This document shows positions 27,102 through 35,283 of a stretch of 64,000 bases of DNA, piece by piece (positions within the stretch are counted from its first letter, which is position 1; every line of letters begins with the position of its first letter). Under the pieces are notes generated by a model. It had not been told where the DNA came from, searched no databases, and saw nothing but the letters and a program-made list of their open reading frames with translations. The position numbers and the translations under genes were made by a program. Location: assembly GCF_003545875.1 (NCBI RefSeq), contig NZ_QHCS01000002.1, positions 631,001 to 695,000 of the forward strand, read 5' to 3'. The stretch is from Leptospira stimsonii (GTDB taxonomy: Bacteria; Spirochaetota; Leptospiria; Leptospirales; Leptospiraceae).

Positions 27102-27807
27102 TTATAGCTGGTCTGTAATTGCGAGAGATCCGGACAAACCAGGATACATCATCGATACGAACGAATACCTAATCGTTTCCTCCGGACAAGGATTGCTTAC
27201 CGATCCCGGAGGGAGTGAAATATTTCCGGAAGTTTTTTCTGCGATCTGTGAGAAGTTCGATCCGACTCAAATAACGAAAATTTTTTCCAGTCACCAAGAT
27301 CCGGATATTATATCTTCTCTTTCTCTTTGGCTGGAAGTAAATCCGGAAATCAAATGTTATTTGAGTTGGCTTTGGTCGAGTTTTGTTCCGCATTTCGGTG
27401 GAAAAGCGGACACGTTTATTCAGATTCCGGATCAAGGAATCGAGGTAAAAATCGGCGATCATACGTTACGCGCCATACCTGCTCATTATCTGCATTCTTC
27501 CGGAAATTTTAATTTGTACGATCCTACGTCTAGAATTCTATTCAGCGGAGATATCGGCGCGTCGCTTTTGCCATCCGATTGTAACGATCTTTTTGTGAAG
27601 GACTTCGATAAACACACTCAATATATGAAGAAGTTTCATCAGAGATGGATGGGCTCGAATGAAGCAAAGAAAAAATGGATTCGCGAAATTCGTAATCTCA
27701 AAGTAGACATGATGGTCCCTCAACACGGAGCCCTCTTTCAAAAAGAGCAAGTGCAGAATTTTCTGGATTGGTTCGATGAGTTGGAAGTCGGAATCACCGA
27801 AAATTAG
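27067..27807 (+). CDS. ODP-type di-iron metallo-beta-lactamase-fold protein (probable oxygen/iron sensor)
   Basis: The product is 246 residues, an MBL fold related to flavodiiron proteins but without the flavodoxin domain. The metal motif is H76-Q-D78-P-D80 in place of the flavodiiron HxExDH, followed by H140 (with H143 close), D162 in FSGDIGAS and H220 in VPQHG. This matches the ODP group, in which a Treponema denticola member binds a di-iron centre and works with a cytoplasmic chemoreceptor as an oxygen sensor. Here too it is fused by overlap to a chemoreceptor-like gene. ATG at 27067 is used; an ATG at 27076 is an alternative. The fold is firm; the sensor role is inferred from family and context. 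Confidence 0.78.
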   Translation: MKRMETIYSNHDYSWSVIARDPDKPGYIIDTNEYLIVSSGQGLLTDPGGSEIFPEVFSAICEKFDPTQITKIFSSHQDPDIISSLSLWLEVNPEIKCYLSWLWSSFVPHFGGKADTFIQIPDQGIEVKIGDHTLRAIPAHYLHSSGNFNLYDPTSRILFSGDIGASLLPSDCNDLFVKDFDKHTQYMKKFHQRWMGSNEAKKKWIREIRNLKVDMMVPQHGALFQKEQVQNFLDWFDELEVGITEN

Positions 27808-27938
27808 AGGTCTTCTCGTATTGAGTAGGGGGTTTCCCGTCGGTTGCCAGATTGGAATCACGAATCCATTGACGGCCGCGATTCCAATTCGATAAGAATA
27901 TTAGAAATTTAGAAGATTCTTCGAAATATCAAAGAATT

Positions 27939-28316
27939 CTATTCGCGATACGCCTCGGTTTTCCACCACCGCACTCCCATAAAAGCGATCCCGATGGCGA
28001 TGAGATAAAGAGCGATCGGAAGCCTAAGAGACGGTTTCACGGCCCGGTCTTGCGTCACTAAAACTTGAACTTTTGCGCCTAAATCATCTGAGTTTGCGTT
28101 TTCCACTTCTCCAAATTGGATTTTGTTATCGAATGTCCAGAAGCCGCTACAGATTTCTGCCCGGCGAATCTTTTTACATTCGGTTACACTTGCCGTTGCG
28201 ATGGTCCCTGTCTTTTGTCTATAAAAAAGGTAACTTCCTCCCAGGATACAAGAGATACAGAAAAGGCTGATTACACTTATAGTGATCGTATTTTTCGTTT
28301 TGTAATTCATATTCAA
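27939..28316 (-). CDS. Small two-helix membrane protein, unknown
   Basis: The product is 125 residues with a transmembrane helix at each end (about 10-31 and 100-118) and an extracytoplasmic loop of about 65 residues carrying two cysteines (TECKKIRRAEIC). The architecture resembles DUF3592-type proteins, but I cannot confirm that. A second ATG at residue 3 is equally possible. It stands alone. Confidence 0.55.
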   Translation of the reverse strand: MNMNYKTKNTITISVISLFCISCILGGSYLFYRQKTGTIATASVTECKKIRRAEICSGFWTFDNKIQFGEVENANSDDLGAKVQVLVTQDRAVKPSLRLPIALYLIAIGIAFMGVRWWKTEAYRE

Positions 28317-28993
28317 AAATCATTTTTCTTTATGTAAGATGGTTCTCATACTATAAAAAAGAATTCAAATCCTTATGGTCAATTCTTAGTTACTATAACA
28401 TCTCGAAAACCGTCCTTTGCGAAAACAGAAATAAAAAATTGAATTATTATTTTTAAAAAGTAATACGATGAATAAGAATTTTGTTCCTTCTCATTTCTGA
28501 GAGATTTTGTTCCTGAAATTTTGTAGTACATTCCGATTTCTCCGATTTGATTGACGGATCCGGTCAATTTTTTTTTGTCCGCATTCTTCTTTGACAAAAG
28601 CCTGTTCGTTCCAATTCTTATCAAACGAAAACGAAACCTCAAAAAGAAGACTACACCCCAATTTTGGAAAAAACGGAAAATGTCACTCTTACTTCGGAAC
28701 GGAAAAACGTCTATTTTCTGATACTTGAGTGTAGGTAGTATTAGAAACGAAAACAAATGATTCTTGTTAAAAAGGATGAAATGAATTCGAATTCTTGAAT
28801 ATTCCAATCCTAGGAATCATTTTAAAAAAAGGACTTTAAAAATCCTATCGGTTATTTTTAAAAATGAAACTATCTTTGGGATCGAATGATTCTTTTTTGA
28901 AAACATCCGATCCCCAAAAAAAAGGATCAACGCCCGTAGAAAATGCAAGAGTTCGGGCGTTAAAACGGGCTAATGAGCAAAGAGATTTTGTGA
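28317..28993. other. AT-rich intergenic region with two hairpins
   Basis: One frame (28379-28807, minus) is open for 142 codons but is rich in Phe, Ile, Arg and Lys with no domain, and I treat it as chance. The right end holds a second hairpin (TTTGGGATCG at 28875-28884 with CGATCCCCAAA at 28908-28918, one bulge) and the terminator of the hydrolase gene. Confidence 0.5.
28915..28961 (-). terminator. Rho-independent terminator of the alpha/beta hydrolase gene
   Basis: On the minus strand AACGCCCG pairs with CGGGCGTT (28929-28936 and 28954-28961), an 8-bp perfect stem. After GATCC there is a run of eight or more T. It lies about 33 bases after the hydrolase stop. Confidence 0.75.
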
Positions 28994-29854
28994 TTAACCG
29001 ATAAATTTCGCGATCAAATCGGAAATTTCTTCGTGTTTTTCTTCTAATGCAAAGTGTCCCGTTTTGAGAAGATGGAGTTCTGCTTTCGGAAGATCTTTCA
29101 GATATGCTTTTGCTCCCGCTTCCGTAAAGAAGGGATCACCGGAACCCCAGGGAATCAAAGTCGGAGGTTGGTTGTCTCTAAAGTAGTTTTGCCATTTTGG
29201 AAAAAGAGCGGGATTATTTCTGTAATCGTAAAAAAGAGAGAGTTGAATCTCCTGATTACCGGGACGATCTAAGCAGGCTTGGGCATGCATCCATGAATCC
29301 GGCGAAATGTGTTCCTCCTTTTCCACTCCCGAAACGAACTGAAATTTCGTTCCTTCTACTTTCATTAAGTCCACTAAAGGTGCAATGGTTGCCTCGTTGC
29401 GATTTTCCCAAAACGGCATAAAAAGGTTGGCGAGAGGTTCTCCGATTCCTTCCATGTATGCGTTCGCATTCTGAATGATCAGACCTTTGATCCATTCTGG
29501 ATTTTCGGAAGCGATCCTAAATCCGACTGGGCTACCGTAATCCTGCATATAAAGATAAAAGCTTCCCAATTTTTTCTGAAGGACGAACTTTTGTATGAGT
29601 TGAGAAAGTCGATCGAAACTATATTCGAATGTTGTCGGCGAGGGAGCGTCGCTATATCCGAAACCCGGATAGTCAGGTGCGATTAGATGATATCGATTTT
29701 TAAGATTTTCGATAAGATTTCGAAACATATGAGAGGAGGTTGGAAATCCGTGAAGAAGAAGAATCGTAGGAGATTCTCGGGATCCGACCTCTCTGTAAAA
29801 AATCCTGACTCCGTCCACAGTTTCGGTATTGTAATTGATTTTATTGTTTTTCAT
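28994..29854 (-). CDS. Alpha/beta hydrolase with Asp nucleophile (epoxide hydrolase / haloalkane dehalogenase-like)
   Basis: The product is 286 residues. HGFPTS at 35-40 is the oxyanion motif. The nucleophile elbow is MQDYGSP, with Asp105, as in epoxide hydrolases and haloalkane dehalogenases rather than serine esterases. A cap domain follows, then GSGDPFF and the catalytic His in TGHFALEE near the end. The frame is open to 30154, but the ATG at 29854 has AAGGGGA upstream and starts the conserved domain. It is divergent from a TetR regulator across a double palindromic operator, so it is most likely induced by the regulator's ligand. Substrate unknown. Confidence 0.85.
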   Translation of the reverse strand: MKNNKINYNTETVDGVRIFYREVGSRESPTILLLHGFPTSSHMFRNLIENLKNRYHLIAPDYPGFGYSDAPSPTTFEYSFDRLSQLIQKFVLQKKLGSFYLYMQDYGSPVGFRIASENPEWIKGLIIQNANAYMEGIGEPLANLFMPFWENRNEATIAPLVDLMKVEGTKFQFVSGVEKEEHISPDSWMHAQACLDRPGNQEIQLSLFYDYRNNPALFPKWQNYFRDNQPPTLIPWGSGDPFFTEAGAKAYLKDLPKAELHLLKTGHFALEEKHEEISDLIAKFIG

Positions 29855-29929
29855 TCGTTTCCCCTTAAGAAAGAATTTTGAGATAACCCTTCTCGAAATC
29901 GCTCTGATTTCGATCGAAGAGAATAATGG

Positions 29930-29986
29930 CACTATACAGGTCTGTCTACCTAGTGTCAATAAAATAATAGACAGGTCTGTATAGTG
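29930..29986. promoter_or_regulatory. Double palindromic operator between hydrolase and TetR genes
   Basis: CACTATACAGGTCTGTCTA (29930-29948) and TAGACAGGTCTGTATAGTG (29968-29986) form an inverted pair, 17 of 19 bases matching. Each arm is itself a near-palindrome with core ACAG-GT-CTGT, the usual shape of a TetR dimer site. Two sites with 38-base centre spacing between the two divergent starts would allow repression of both genes, including autoregulation. Binding by the adjacent regulator is inferred. Confidence 0.8.
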
Positions 29987-30026
29987 TGTCGGACTGGGAG
30001 AATCAGAAGAAAAAAAGGTCGGGTAA

Positions 30027-30605
30027 ATGGATTCAAAACCTGATAAAAAGACGGCAAAGGAACAGATTTTAAAAACTGCGATTGCACTCTTTAACGAACA
30101 CGGAATACATAAAACCGGAATCGATCGAATTATCGCCGAATCCGGAGTGGCCAAAATGTCTTTTTACAATAATTTCTCTTCGAAGGCGAAACTGATCTCC
30201 GAATATTTGCGCTTTAAAGAAGAGAAACGATTGGATAGTATTAAACGTTATACGGTTGATAAATCGGATGATCCTTTAAAACAGTTGCTGGGGATTTTTG
30301 ATTCCTTAGAAGAATGGTATCGCGAGCCGGATTTTTTCGGTTGTCCGTTTATCAGAGGTCTCTCCGACTTTCGGGAGGACGATCATGCGGAACTTAGAAA
30401 ACAAGTAGAATCTCATTTTCAAAAGGTAACGGACTTTATCGAAGAGCGTCTCGTATCTCTTTTTCCGCCGACGCAGGTGAAAAAAATTCTTCCTCAGTTC
30501 TTGAGTTTGTATATCGGTTCGACAGTAATGGCTATCGCGGGAAGTCCGCCTGAAATCGCACAAAGTAACAAAAAGTTGGCGATGATTCTTTTAAAAAAGA
30601 ATTAA
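30027..30605 (+). CDS. TetR/AcrR family transcriptional regulator
   Basis: The product is 192 residues. The N-terminal helix-turn-helix (KEQILKTAIALFNEHGIHKT, then IDRIIAESGVAKMSFYNNFS) covers about 12-55 and is typical of the TetR family. The C-terminal ligand domain has a CPFIRGLSDF segment often seen in regulators of small hydrolases and reductases. It begins 41 bases after the right operator arm and very likely represses itself and the alpha/beta hydrolase. Inducer unknown. Confidence 0.9.
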   Translation: MDSKPDKKTAKEQILKTAIALFNEHGIHKTGIDRIIAESGVAKMSFYNNFSSKAKLISEYLRFKEEKRLDSIKRYTVDKSDDPLKQLLGIFDSLEEWYREPDFFGCPFIRGLSDFREDDHAELRKQVESHFQKVTDFIEERLVSLFPPTQVKKILPQFLSLYIGSTVMAIAGSPPEIAQSNKKLAMILLKKN

Positions 30606-30680
30606 GTAAATGCGAGAACCAGAATATTCAATTAGTAAAATATGGATTCGGCATTTTTTCGAAATCTTTAAAAAATATCT

Positions 30681-31110
30681 TCAGACGCTCAAAACGGATC
30701 GATTCTCTTCTCCTAAACCGTTTCTTCCTTCGTTTTGTTGATTTCCTGCATCTTTTTCCGGAGTAATTCCAAAAAATCGTTTGTATTCACGGCTGAGCTG
30801 AGAATGGTTTTCGTATCCGAATCGAAAGGCCGCGTTGTGTACGTTTAAGCCGTCCTGGGTCATGAGTTGTTTTGCTTTGAGCAATGGGACGTTCTTTATA
30901 TATTGGACGGGTGAGGCGTTGGTTATGGCTTTGAAACTCGTATGAAATGTGGAGACACTCATACCGGCTTCCAAAGCAAGAGACTTTACGTCCTGGGCTT
31001 CTTAATACAACTTGTGAATCCGATGAAGGGCGCGTGCAATTTTAAAAAAACGTCGATTGCGATAGCAAGTGTCTGTAAGACTCTTCCTTGTTCGCTTGAA
31101 ATAAGGCGCT
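30681..31110 (-). pseudogene. Decayed AraC-family regulator
   Basis: The surviving C-terminal frame (30681 to about 31012) gives EAGMSVSTFHTSFKAITNAS, then PVQYIKN and FRFGYENHSQLSREYKRFFG, the two helix-turn-helix motifs of AraC regulators of the AraC_N type. Upstream of EAQDVKSLA there is an in-frame TAA. A different frame further upstream reads SEQGRVLQTLAIAID, matching the segment before the DNA-binding domain in this family. At least one stop and one or two frameshifts are needed, and the sensor domain is gone. Confidence 0.75.
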
Positions 31111-31423
31111 AGAGAATTTCTTTCACGATCATCGGTTACTGAAATCTGCTTTTGCTGCTTACTGTTACATTCGTCCTGAGAACTCTACTCGATACTTGAA
31201 CGAGTTTTCCTTTCTCAAGAATGCTCAGGTCTTTGGGTTAGATGTAATTTGTGAGAAAGCGTATCAGGACTATTTGAGTAAGTGTGATGATGCTCGTGCT
31301 GTTAGAAATGTTGTAGATGATGGTGAGGGTGCTGATCAACGAAGAGGGGTGAGGTGGGGATCTGTTCGTGTCGAGACCGAGGGACCTAAAGGTCCGACGG
31401 TTGGGATCGACGCGAAGGGATCT
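31111..31423. other. Unassigned segment with unusual composition
   Basis: A plus-strand frame without an ATG (open from about 31112, TTG at 31196, stop near 31445) gives a plausible but unrecognised protein segment (YIRPENSTRYLNEFSFLKNA; ICEKAYQDYLSKCDDARAVR). It runs into the 3' end of the FlgF-type gene, so it cannot be a complete gene here. It may be a fragment left by the events that destroyed the AraC gene. Confidence 0.35.
31370..31411. repeat. Imperfect palindrome with GGACC-TAAA-GGTCC core
   Basis: GTCGA (31370-31374) pairs with TCGAC (31407-31411), CCG with CGG, and GGACC with GGTCC around a TAAA loop. It sits just after the stop of the FlgF-type gene on the minus strand and might stop transcription, but there is no T tract. 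It resembles the palindrome at 21126-21174 in style (GTCC/GGAC pairs). Confidence 0.5.
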
Positions 31424-32287
31424 TTATCGAAGTACCTCATTGATTAACTTACCAAGTAAGCTATCTTGAGTTTGCACCGTTTTTTGATTTGCTTCATAGG
31501 AGCGATTGACTTCGATCATTTCCACCATTTCAGTAACAACGCTAACGTTAGACGCTTCGAGATAACCTTGGAGAATGGACGGTTCGTCTTTTTGTTCGAA
31601 GGGAACCGGCTCTCCCGATTCAGGAGTATCGGCGTAGAAGGAATCTCCTTCTTTGTCCAAATGGCGCGGGTTTTCAACGGTTCGGATTTTAAGTTTATCT
31701 AATAGAATGGGAGTTTCGAAACGATTCTTTTCCAAAGAAGTACCATTCACAGGATCGTTTCCGATTTCCCCGTTGATCCAGACTTCTCCATTCTCTTTGA
31801 TGAGAAAATTTCCACGAGCAACACGGATCGGTCCGTTTTCTCCCATCAAAGGAAAACCTTGCGGAGTCACGAGATATCCGTTCGTGTCCATTACAAAGGC
31901 TCCGCTCCGAGATAGTCTTTCTCCTCGGTTTGTCATCACGCTAAAAAAAGCCGGGTGTTCGTTTCCGGGTTTATCTTGAAGCATAATGTCGAAGGGGTTT
32001 TCCGTTTTTTTAACGGCGCCCTGTTCAAAACGAGTATAGACTTCGTTCACTTCTCCACCTAATCCAAGTTTGCCGACCACCGGCGCAGTATCGAAGGAAC
32101 CCATTGGAACCTTTCCTACACCGTCTTCTTCGAAGCGATGGAGTAAAAGTTCGGGAAATGTTTTAAATACGGTAGTATCTCTTTTAAAAGCCGTCTTATC
32201 GACGTTCGCAAGGTTATTCGAAATCACATCCATTCTTGTCTGTTGAATGATCATCCCGTTTGCGCCTGTATACATTCCTCTAAGCAT
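31424..32287 (-). CDS. flgF: Flagellar basal-body rod protein, FlgF/FlhO type
   Basis: The product is 287 residues. The N-terminal motif MLRGMYTGANGMIIQQTRMD, followed by VISNNLANVDKTAFK, is the flagellar rod/hook signature. The C-terminal helix EASNVSVVTEMVEMIEVNRS and YEANQKTVQTQD is the matching coiled-coil. Between them lies the FlgE/F/G-like beta domain (SGAFVMDTNGYLVTPQGFPLMG). Length and the DKTAFKRDT variant suggest the proximal rod protein FlgF (FlhO in Borrelia) rather than FlgG. In spirochaetes it is part of periplasmic flagella. It stands alone here, without other flagellar genes. Confidence 0.85.
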   Translation of the reverse strand: MLRGMYTGANGMIIQQTRMDVISNNLANVDKTAFKRDTTVFKTFPELLLHRFEEDGVGKVPMGSFDTAPVVGKLGLGGEVNEVYTRFEQGAVKKTENPFDIMLQDKPGNEHPAFFSVMTNRGERLSRSGAFVMDTNGYLVTPQGFPLMGENGPIRVARGNFLIKENGEVWINGEIGNDPVNGTSLEKNRFETPILLDKLKIRTVENPRHLDKEGDSFYADTPESGEPVPFEQKDEPSILQGYLEASNVSVVTEMVEMIEVNRSYEANQKTVQTQDSLLGKLINEVLR

Positions 32288-32592
32288 TTCCGTTCTCCTC
32301 TACCTTTCTAAGGATCGGTGGATTCTGAAAATTTCATGAGACTTTTGAAGACATAAAAAGGAAAAGAATCAAGTTCCGATGAATTTTTCGGTCTTTTCTC
32401 GTCGGATTTCAAATTGTGAATTCTTGGCACAATCGGAGGCGGTTTTGGATTGAAGAAATTAAGTTAGCTTTCGTGTTCATAGAGATTCTTTGAAATCTCA
32501 CCGGTCAAGGCTGGTTTCTCTTTTTGGCAAAAGGGCAAGGATCGGCTTTCAAACCGAGATTGAAACAAGAGGAAGCGGGGAAAATCAGAGCC
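32288..32592. other. Intergenic region between flgF and perR
   Basis: 305 bases without a credible gene. It presumably holds the flgF promoter and the perR 3' end; I see no strong terminator. Confidence 0.4.
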
Positions 32593-33027
32593 TTACTTTC
32601 TCTTTCCTTTGAGCGTGATCAGAAGATTACATTCCTCAAAAGCACTTCCCGTTTTTGTCTCAAAATCTTTTTTCAGCTCTGAAAGAATTTTCTCCTGAAG
32701 TTTAGAATCCAATTCGATATCGATTATTTCTCCGGTATCCTCGTCAAGAGCGTGATGGTGATTTTTTACGTTAGAATCATAGAGTGTAATGCCGGATTTG
32801 AGTTCTAAGAGATTTACGATTCCCTTTTCCGCAAATAGTTTAAGATTGTTGAATATAGTTGCCCGGGAAGCGTTCGGAAAGTGTTCGTTTATCAATTGAA
32901 ACACTTGGTCCGCGGTCAAATGTTGAGGTTCCGAGAGGAGAAGATTCGCCATTTGTAATCTCTGAACCGTAACGTTGATCCCGGCATCTTCCAGAATCTT
33001 TTTACTTTTCTCGTAAGAATCCTTCAT
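32593..33027 (-). CDS. perR: PerR-type peroxide stress regulator (Fur family)
   Basis: The product is 144 residues with a winged helix (VTVQRLQMANLLLSE; NASRATIFNNLKLFAEKGIV) and the regulatory metal site seen as H36, D84, H90, H92 and D103. These correspond to PerR ligands H37, D85, H91, H93 and D104 in Bacillus. The structural zinc CxxC pairs are absent, as is known for Leptospira PerR. In this family iron-catalysed histidine oxidation by peroxide releases the repressor. It faces the ank-katE operon across 164 bases containing palindromes of PerR-box form, and gene order matches the PerR locus of L. interrogans. Confidence 0.92.
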   Translation of the reverse strand: MKDSYEKSKKILEDAGINVTVQRLQMANLLLSEPQHLTADQVFQLINEHFPNASRATIFNNLKLFAEKGIVNLLELKSGITLYDSNVKNHHHALDEDTGEIIDIELDSKLQEKILSELKKDFETKTGSAFEECNLLITLKGKRK

Positions 33028-33065
33028 AGGAGCAACCTCCCAAATTTCCCTCTTTTTGTCACTAA

Positions 33066-33082
33066 TTTAGACTAATTCTAAA
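33066..33082. promoter_or_regulatory. PerR-like 7-1-7 box 1
   Basis: TTTAGACTAATTCTAAA is an inverted repeat with arms TTTAGA/TCTAAA; in 7-1-7 form TTAGACT-A-ATTCTAA. It sits 38 bases upstream of the perR start, where it would serve autoregulation. Confidence 0.75.
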
Positions 33083-33109
33083 AAAAGACTTGTGCTAAAA
33101 ATTTTAGTA

Positions 33110-33126
33110 TTTAGAATAAGTCTAAA
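33110..33126. promoter_or_regulatory. PerR-like 7-1-7 box 2
   Basis: TTTAGAATAAGTCTAAA has the same arms TTTAGA/TCTAAA as box 1 and lies 44 bases from it, on the side of the ank-katE operon. Confidence 0.75.
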
Positions 33127-33127
33127 A

Positions 33128-33142
33128 TTAAATTAATTCTAA
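33128..33142. promoter_or_regulatory. Weaker PerR-like half-box 3
   Basis: TTAAATTAATTCTAA keeps the right arm ATTCTAA of box 1, but the left arm has three mismatches. It directly follows box 2 and could extend the repressor footprint over the katE promoter. Confidence 0.45.
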
Positions 33143-33191
33143 AATTGTTGCTCGATCATTCGGGTGGATTTTTGACAACTTTTAGGGGGCA

Positions 33192-33743
33192 ATGAATTTG
33201 ATTGATTCCAAACACAGTTTGAAGGCAGAACTCGATTCTTCTCCAACGTATTCGAATGCATGGGGAGATTATAAGAAGACGATAAACTTGGAAAATTCTT
33301 GTTTTGATTTCGCGCGAAGAGGGGATCTCGAAGAACTTTCTTCTCACCTTCCCGAATTCGGAGATCTCGAGAGAAAAAATCCAAGAGGATACACCTTACT
33401 CATGTTAGCCGCTTATAACGGCCACATAAAGATCGTACATTTTCTCGTTTCTCAAGGAGCGGACGTAAACTCTACGGATGATTCTGGAAATTCGATTCTT
33501 ATGGGAGCCGCATTCAAGGGTTTTGAAAACATCGTAGAGTTTCTTTTGAATGCCGGGGCAGATAAGAATTACAAAAATTCCAAAGGACAAAACGCATTTC
33601 AATTTTCAGAAATGTTCGGACGCAAACGAGTCAGCGAACTTCTTTCGGAAAAAAAGCGGAACCGGTATTACCGGTTCATTTCGTTTATCAATTCTTGGTT
33701 TCGTTATTTCACTCAAACGGCACTTAAAGGAGGCAGACAATGA
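33192..33743 (+). CDS. ank: Ankyrin repeat protein of the catalase operon
   Basis: The product is 183 residues with about three ankyrin repeats at about 38-145 (DFARRGDLEELSSHLP; RGYTLLMLAAYNGHIKIVHF; GNSILMGAAFKGFENIVEFL). No signal peptide is evident, so it should be cytoplasmic. Ankyrin proteins next to catalases (as with AnkB in Pseudomonas) are thought to support catalase activity or haem handling. Its stop overlaps the katE start (ATGA), so they are co-translated. The gene is the first of the operon facing perR. Confidence 0.88.
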   Translation: MNLIDSKHSLKAELDSSPTYSNAWGDYKKTINLENSCFDFARRGDLEELSSHLPEFGDLERKNPRGYTLLMLAAYNGHIKIVHFLVSQGADVNSTDDSGNSILMGAAFKGFENIVEFLLNAGADKNYKNSKGQNAFQFSEMFGRKRVSELLSEKKRNRYYRFISFINSWFRYFTQTALKGGRQ

Positions 33744-35194
33744 GTAAGAAAATTCTCACAACGTCCGGAGGTCATCCGGTTTCTCAAAACCAACACTCTC
33801 TCACGGCTGGACCGAAAGGCCCCGTCCTAATTCAAGACACACATTTGATTGAGAAATTGGCGCATTTCAATCGGGAAAGAATTCCGGAACGAGTCGTTCA
33901 CGCAAAAGGCGCCGGAGCTTACGGAACACTTACGATTACTCAAGATCTTTCCAAGTATTCGAGGGCCTCCGTCTTTTCGAAAATTGGAAAACAAACTCCG
34001 CTCTTTCTGAGGTTCTCCACGGTAGCCGGTGAAAAGGGATCGGCGGATACGGAAAGAGATCCGAGAGGATTTGCGATCAAGTTTTATACGGAGGAAGGAA
34101 TCTGGGATCTTGTGGGAAACAATACTCCCGTTTTTTTTGAAAGGGATCCTCTCAAGTTTCCTGACTTCATCCATTCGCAAAAAAGAGATCCTGTGACCGG
34201 TTATAAGAATCCGTTTCGTATGTGGGATTATTGGGCGAAGTCGCCGGAGGCTTTGCACCAGATGACGATTCTTTTTGGAGATCGTGGAATACCGGACGGT
34301 TATCGTTTTATGAACGGCTATGGAAGTCATACCTTCGGCCTATGGAACTCGAGAGGAGAACGTTTTTGGGTTAAGTTTCATTTTAAGTCCATGCAGGGAA
34401 TTAAAAATCTTAGCGCTGAAAAAGCCGCTACGCTAGCCGGAACGGATCCTGATTATGCAACTCGCGATCTCTTTGAAGCCATCGAAAGAAAAGAGTTTCC
34501 AAAGTGGAGGTTTTGCGTTCAGATCATGCCGGAAAACGAGGCGGAGAATTATAAAGTCAATCCTTTCGATCTTACGAAGGTATGGTCACATAAGGATTAT
34601 CCTCTCATAGAAGTCGGGGTTTTGGAATTGAACGCGAATCCTAAAAATTATTTTGAAGAAGTCGAACAAGCGGCGTTCTCGCCTGCGAACATGCCGCCCG
34701 GTATAGGAGCGTCCCCAGACAAAATGTTGCAAGGAAGGCTCTTCGCATATCCCGATGCTCAGAGATATCGTTTGGGAGTTCAATATCAACAGCTTCCGGT
34801 CAATCGACCTAAAAATCCGGTCCACGTCTATCACAGAGACGGGAGCGTAAAGTTTCAATCCGACGGAAATTACGACAACTACGAGCCAAACGGATTCGAA
34901 GGACCTTCTCAAGATTCTTCCTTTGCCGAACCGCCTCTGAGAATTTCTGGGGACGCGGATCGTTTCGATGCGCATTCGGCTAATGACGATTATACGCAAG
35001 CCGGAGATCTTTACAGGATGTTGAAATCTGAAGAAAGGGATCGGTTGACTTCTACGATCGCTTCCACGATGAAAGGACTTCCGAAAGGATTGCTCGTGGC
35101 AAACGTAAAACATTTTTATCTCTGTGATCCCGAATACGGAACCAAACTCGCAGAGAAAGTGGGACTCGAATTAGGGGAAATCAAGACGGCTTAG
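33740..35194 (+). CDS. katE: Monofunctional haem catalase
   Basis: The product is 484 residues, normal for small-subunit catalases that split hydrogen peroxide. The active-site His is H54 in RVVHAKGAGAYG. The distal block FSTVAGEKGSADTERDPRG and the Asn in DLVGNNTPVFF are intact, and the proximal haem tyrosine motif is RLFAYPDAQRYRLG. The ribosome site is very strong (AAAGGAGG). No signal peptide is visible at the N-terminus, so it may be cytoplasmic or exported by another route. It is co-transcribed with the ankyrin gene and probably under PerR control. Catalase is a marker of pathogenic Leptospira. Confidence 0.95.
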   Translation: MSKKILTTSGGHPVSQNQHSLTAGPKGPVLIQDTHLIEKLAHFNRERIPERVVHAKGAGAYGTLTITQDLSKYSRASVFSKIGKQTPLFLRFSTVAGEKGSADTERDPRGFAIKFYTEEGIWDLVGNNTPVFFERDPLKFPDFIHSQKRDPVTGYKNPFRMWDYWAKSPEALHQMTILFGDRGIPDGYRFMNGYGSHTFGLWNSRGERFWVKFHFKSMQGIKNLSAEKAATLAGTDPDYATRDLFEAIERKEFPKWRFCVQIMPENEAENYKVNPFDLTKVWSHKDYPLIEVGVLELNANPKNYFEEVEQAAFSPANMPPGIGASPDKMLQGRLFAYPDAQRYRLGVQYQQLPVNRPKNPVHVYHRDGSVKFQSDGNYDNYEPNGFEGPSQDSSFAEPPLRISGDADRFDAHSANDDYTQAGDLYRMLKSEERDRLTSTIASTMKGLPKGLLVANVKHFYLCDPEYGTKLAEKVGLELGEIKTA

Positions 35195-35228
35195 GATCCT
35201 TCCGCTTTCATTGAATCCGGTCCTTTTT

Positions 35229-35283
35229 GCGAGGGAAGATGGCTTTTATTTTCTAAAATAGACGCCTTCCCCTCGCTTTTTTA
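35229..35283 (+). terminator. Rho-independent terminator of ank-katE
   Basis: GCGAGGGAAG (35229-35238) pairs with CTTCCCCTCGC (35265-35275) with one bulged base, followed by TTTTTTATT. It lies 35 bases after the catalase stop. Confidence 0.75.

Noticed and set aside
28379..28807. 142-codon minus-strand frame in the 28.3-29.0 kb gap
   Set aside because: Strongly Phe/Ile/Arg/Lys-biased, no domain, no ribosome site.
28875..28918. Hairpin TTTGGGATCG/CGATCCCCAAA as a plus-strand terminator
   Set aside because: It is followed by A rather than T on the plus strand and no plus-strand gene ends there; the better terminator is the adjacent one on the minus strand.
31196..31447. Possible TTG-started small gene ending inside flgF
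   Set aside because: Runs into the conserved 3' end of flgF, lacks a ribosome site and has no start other than TTG; kept only as an unassigned fragment.
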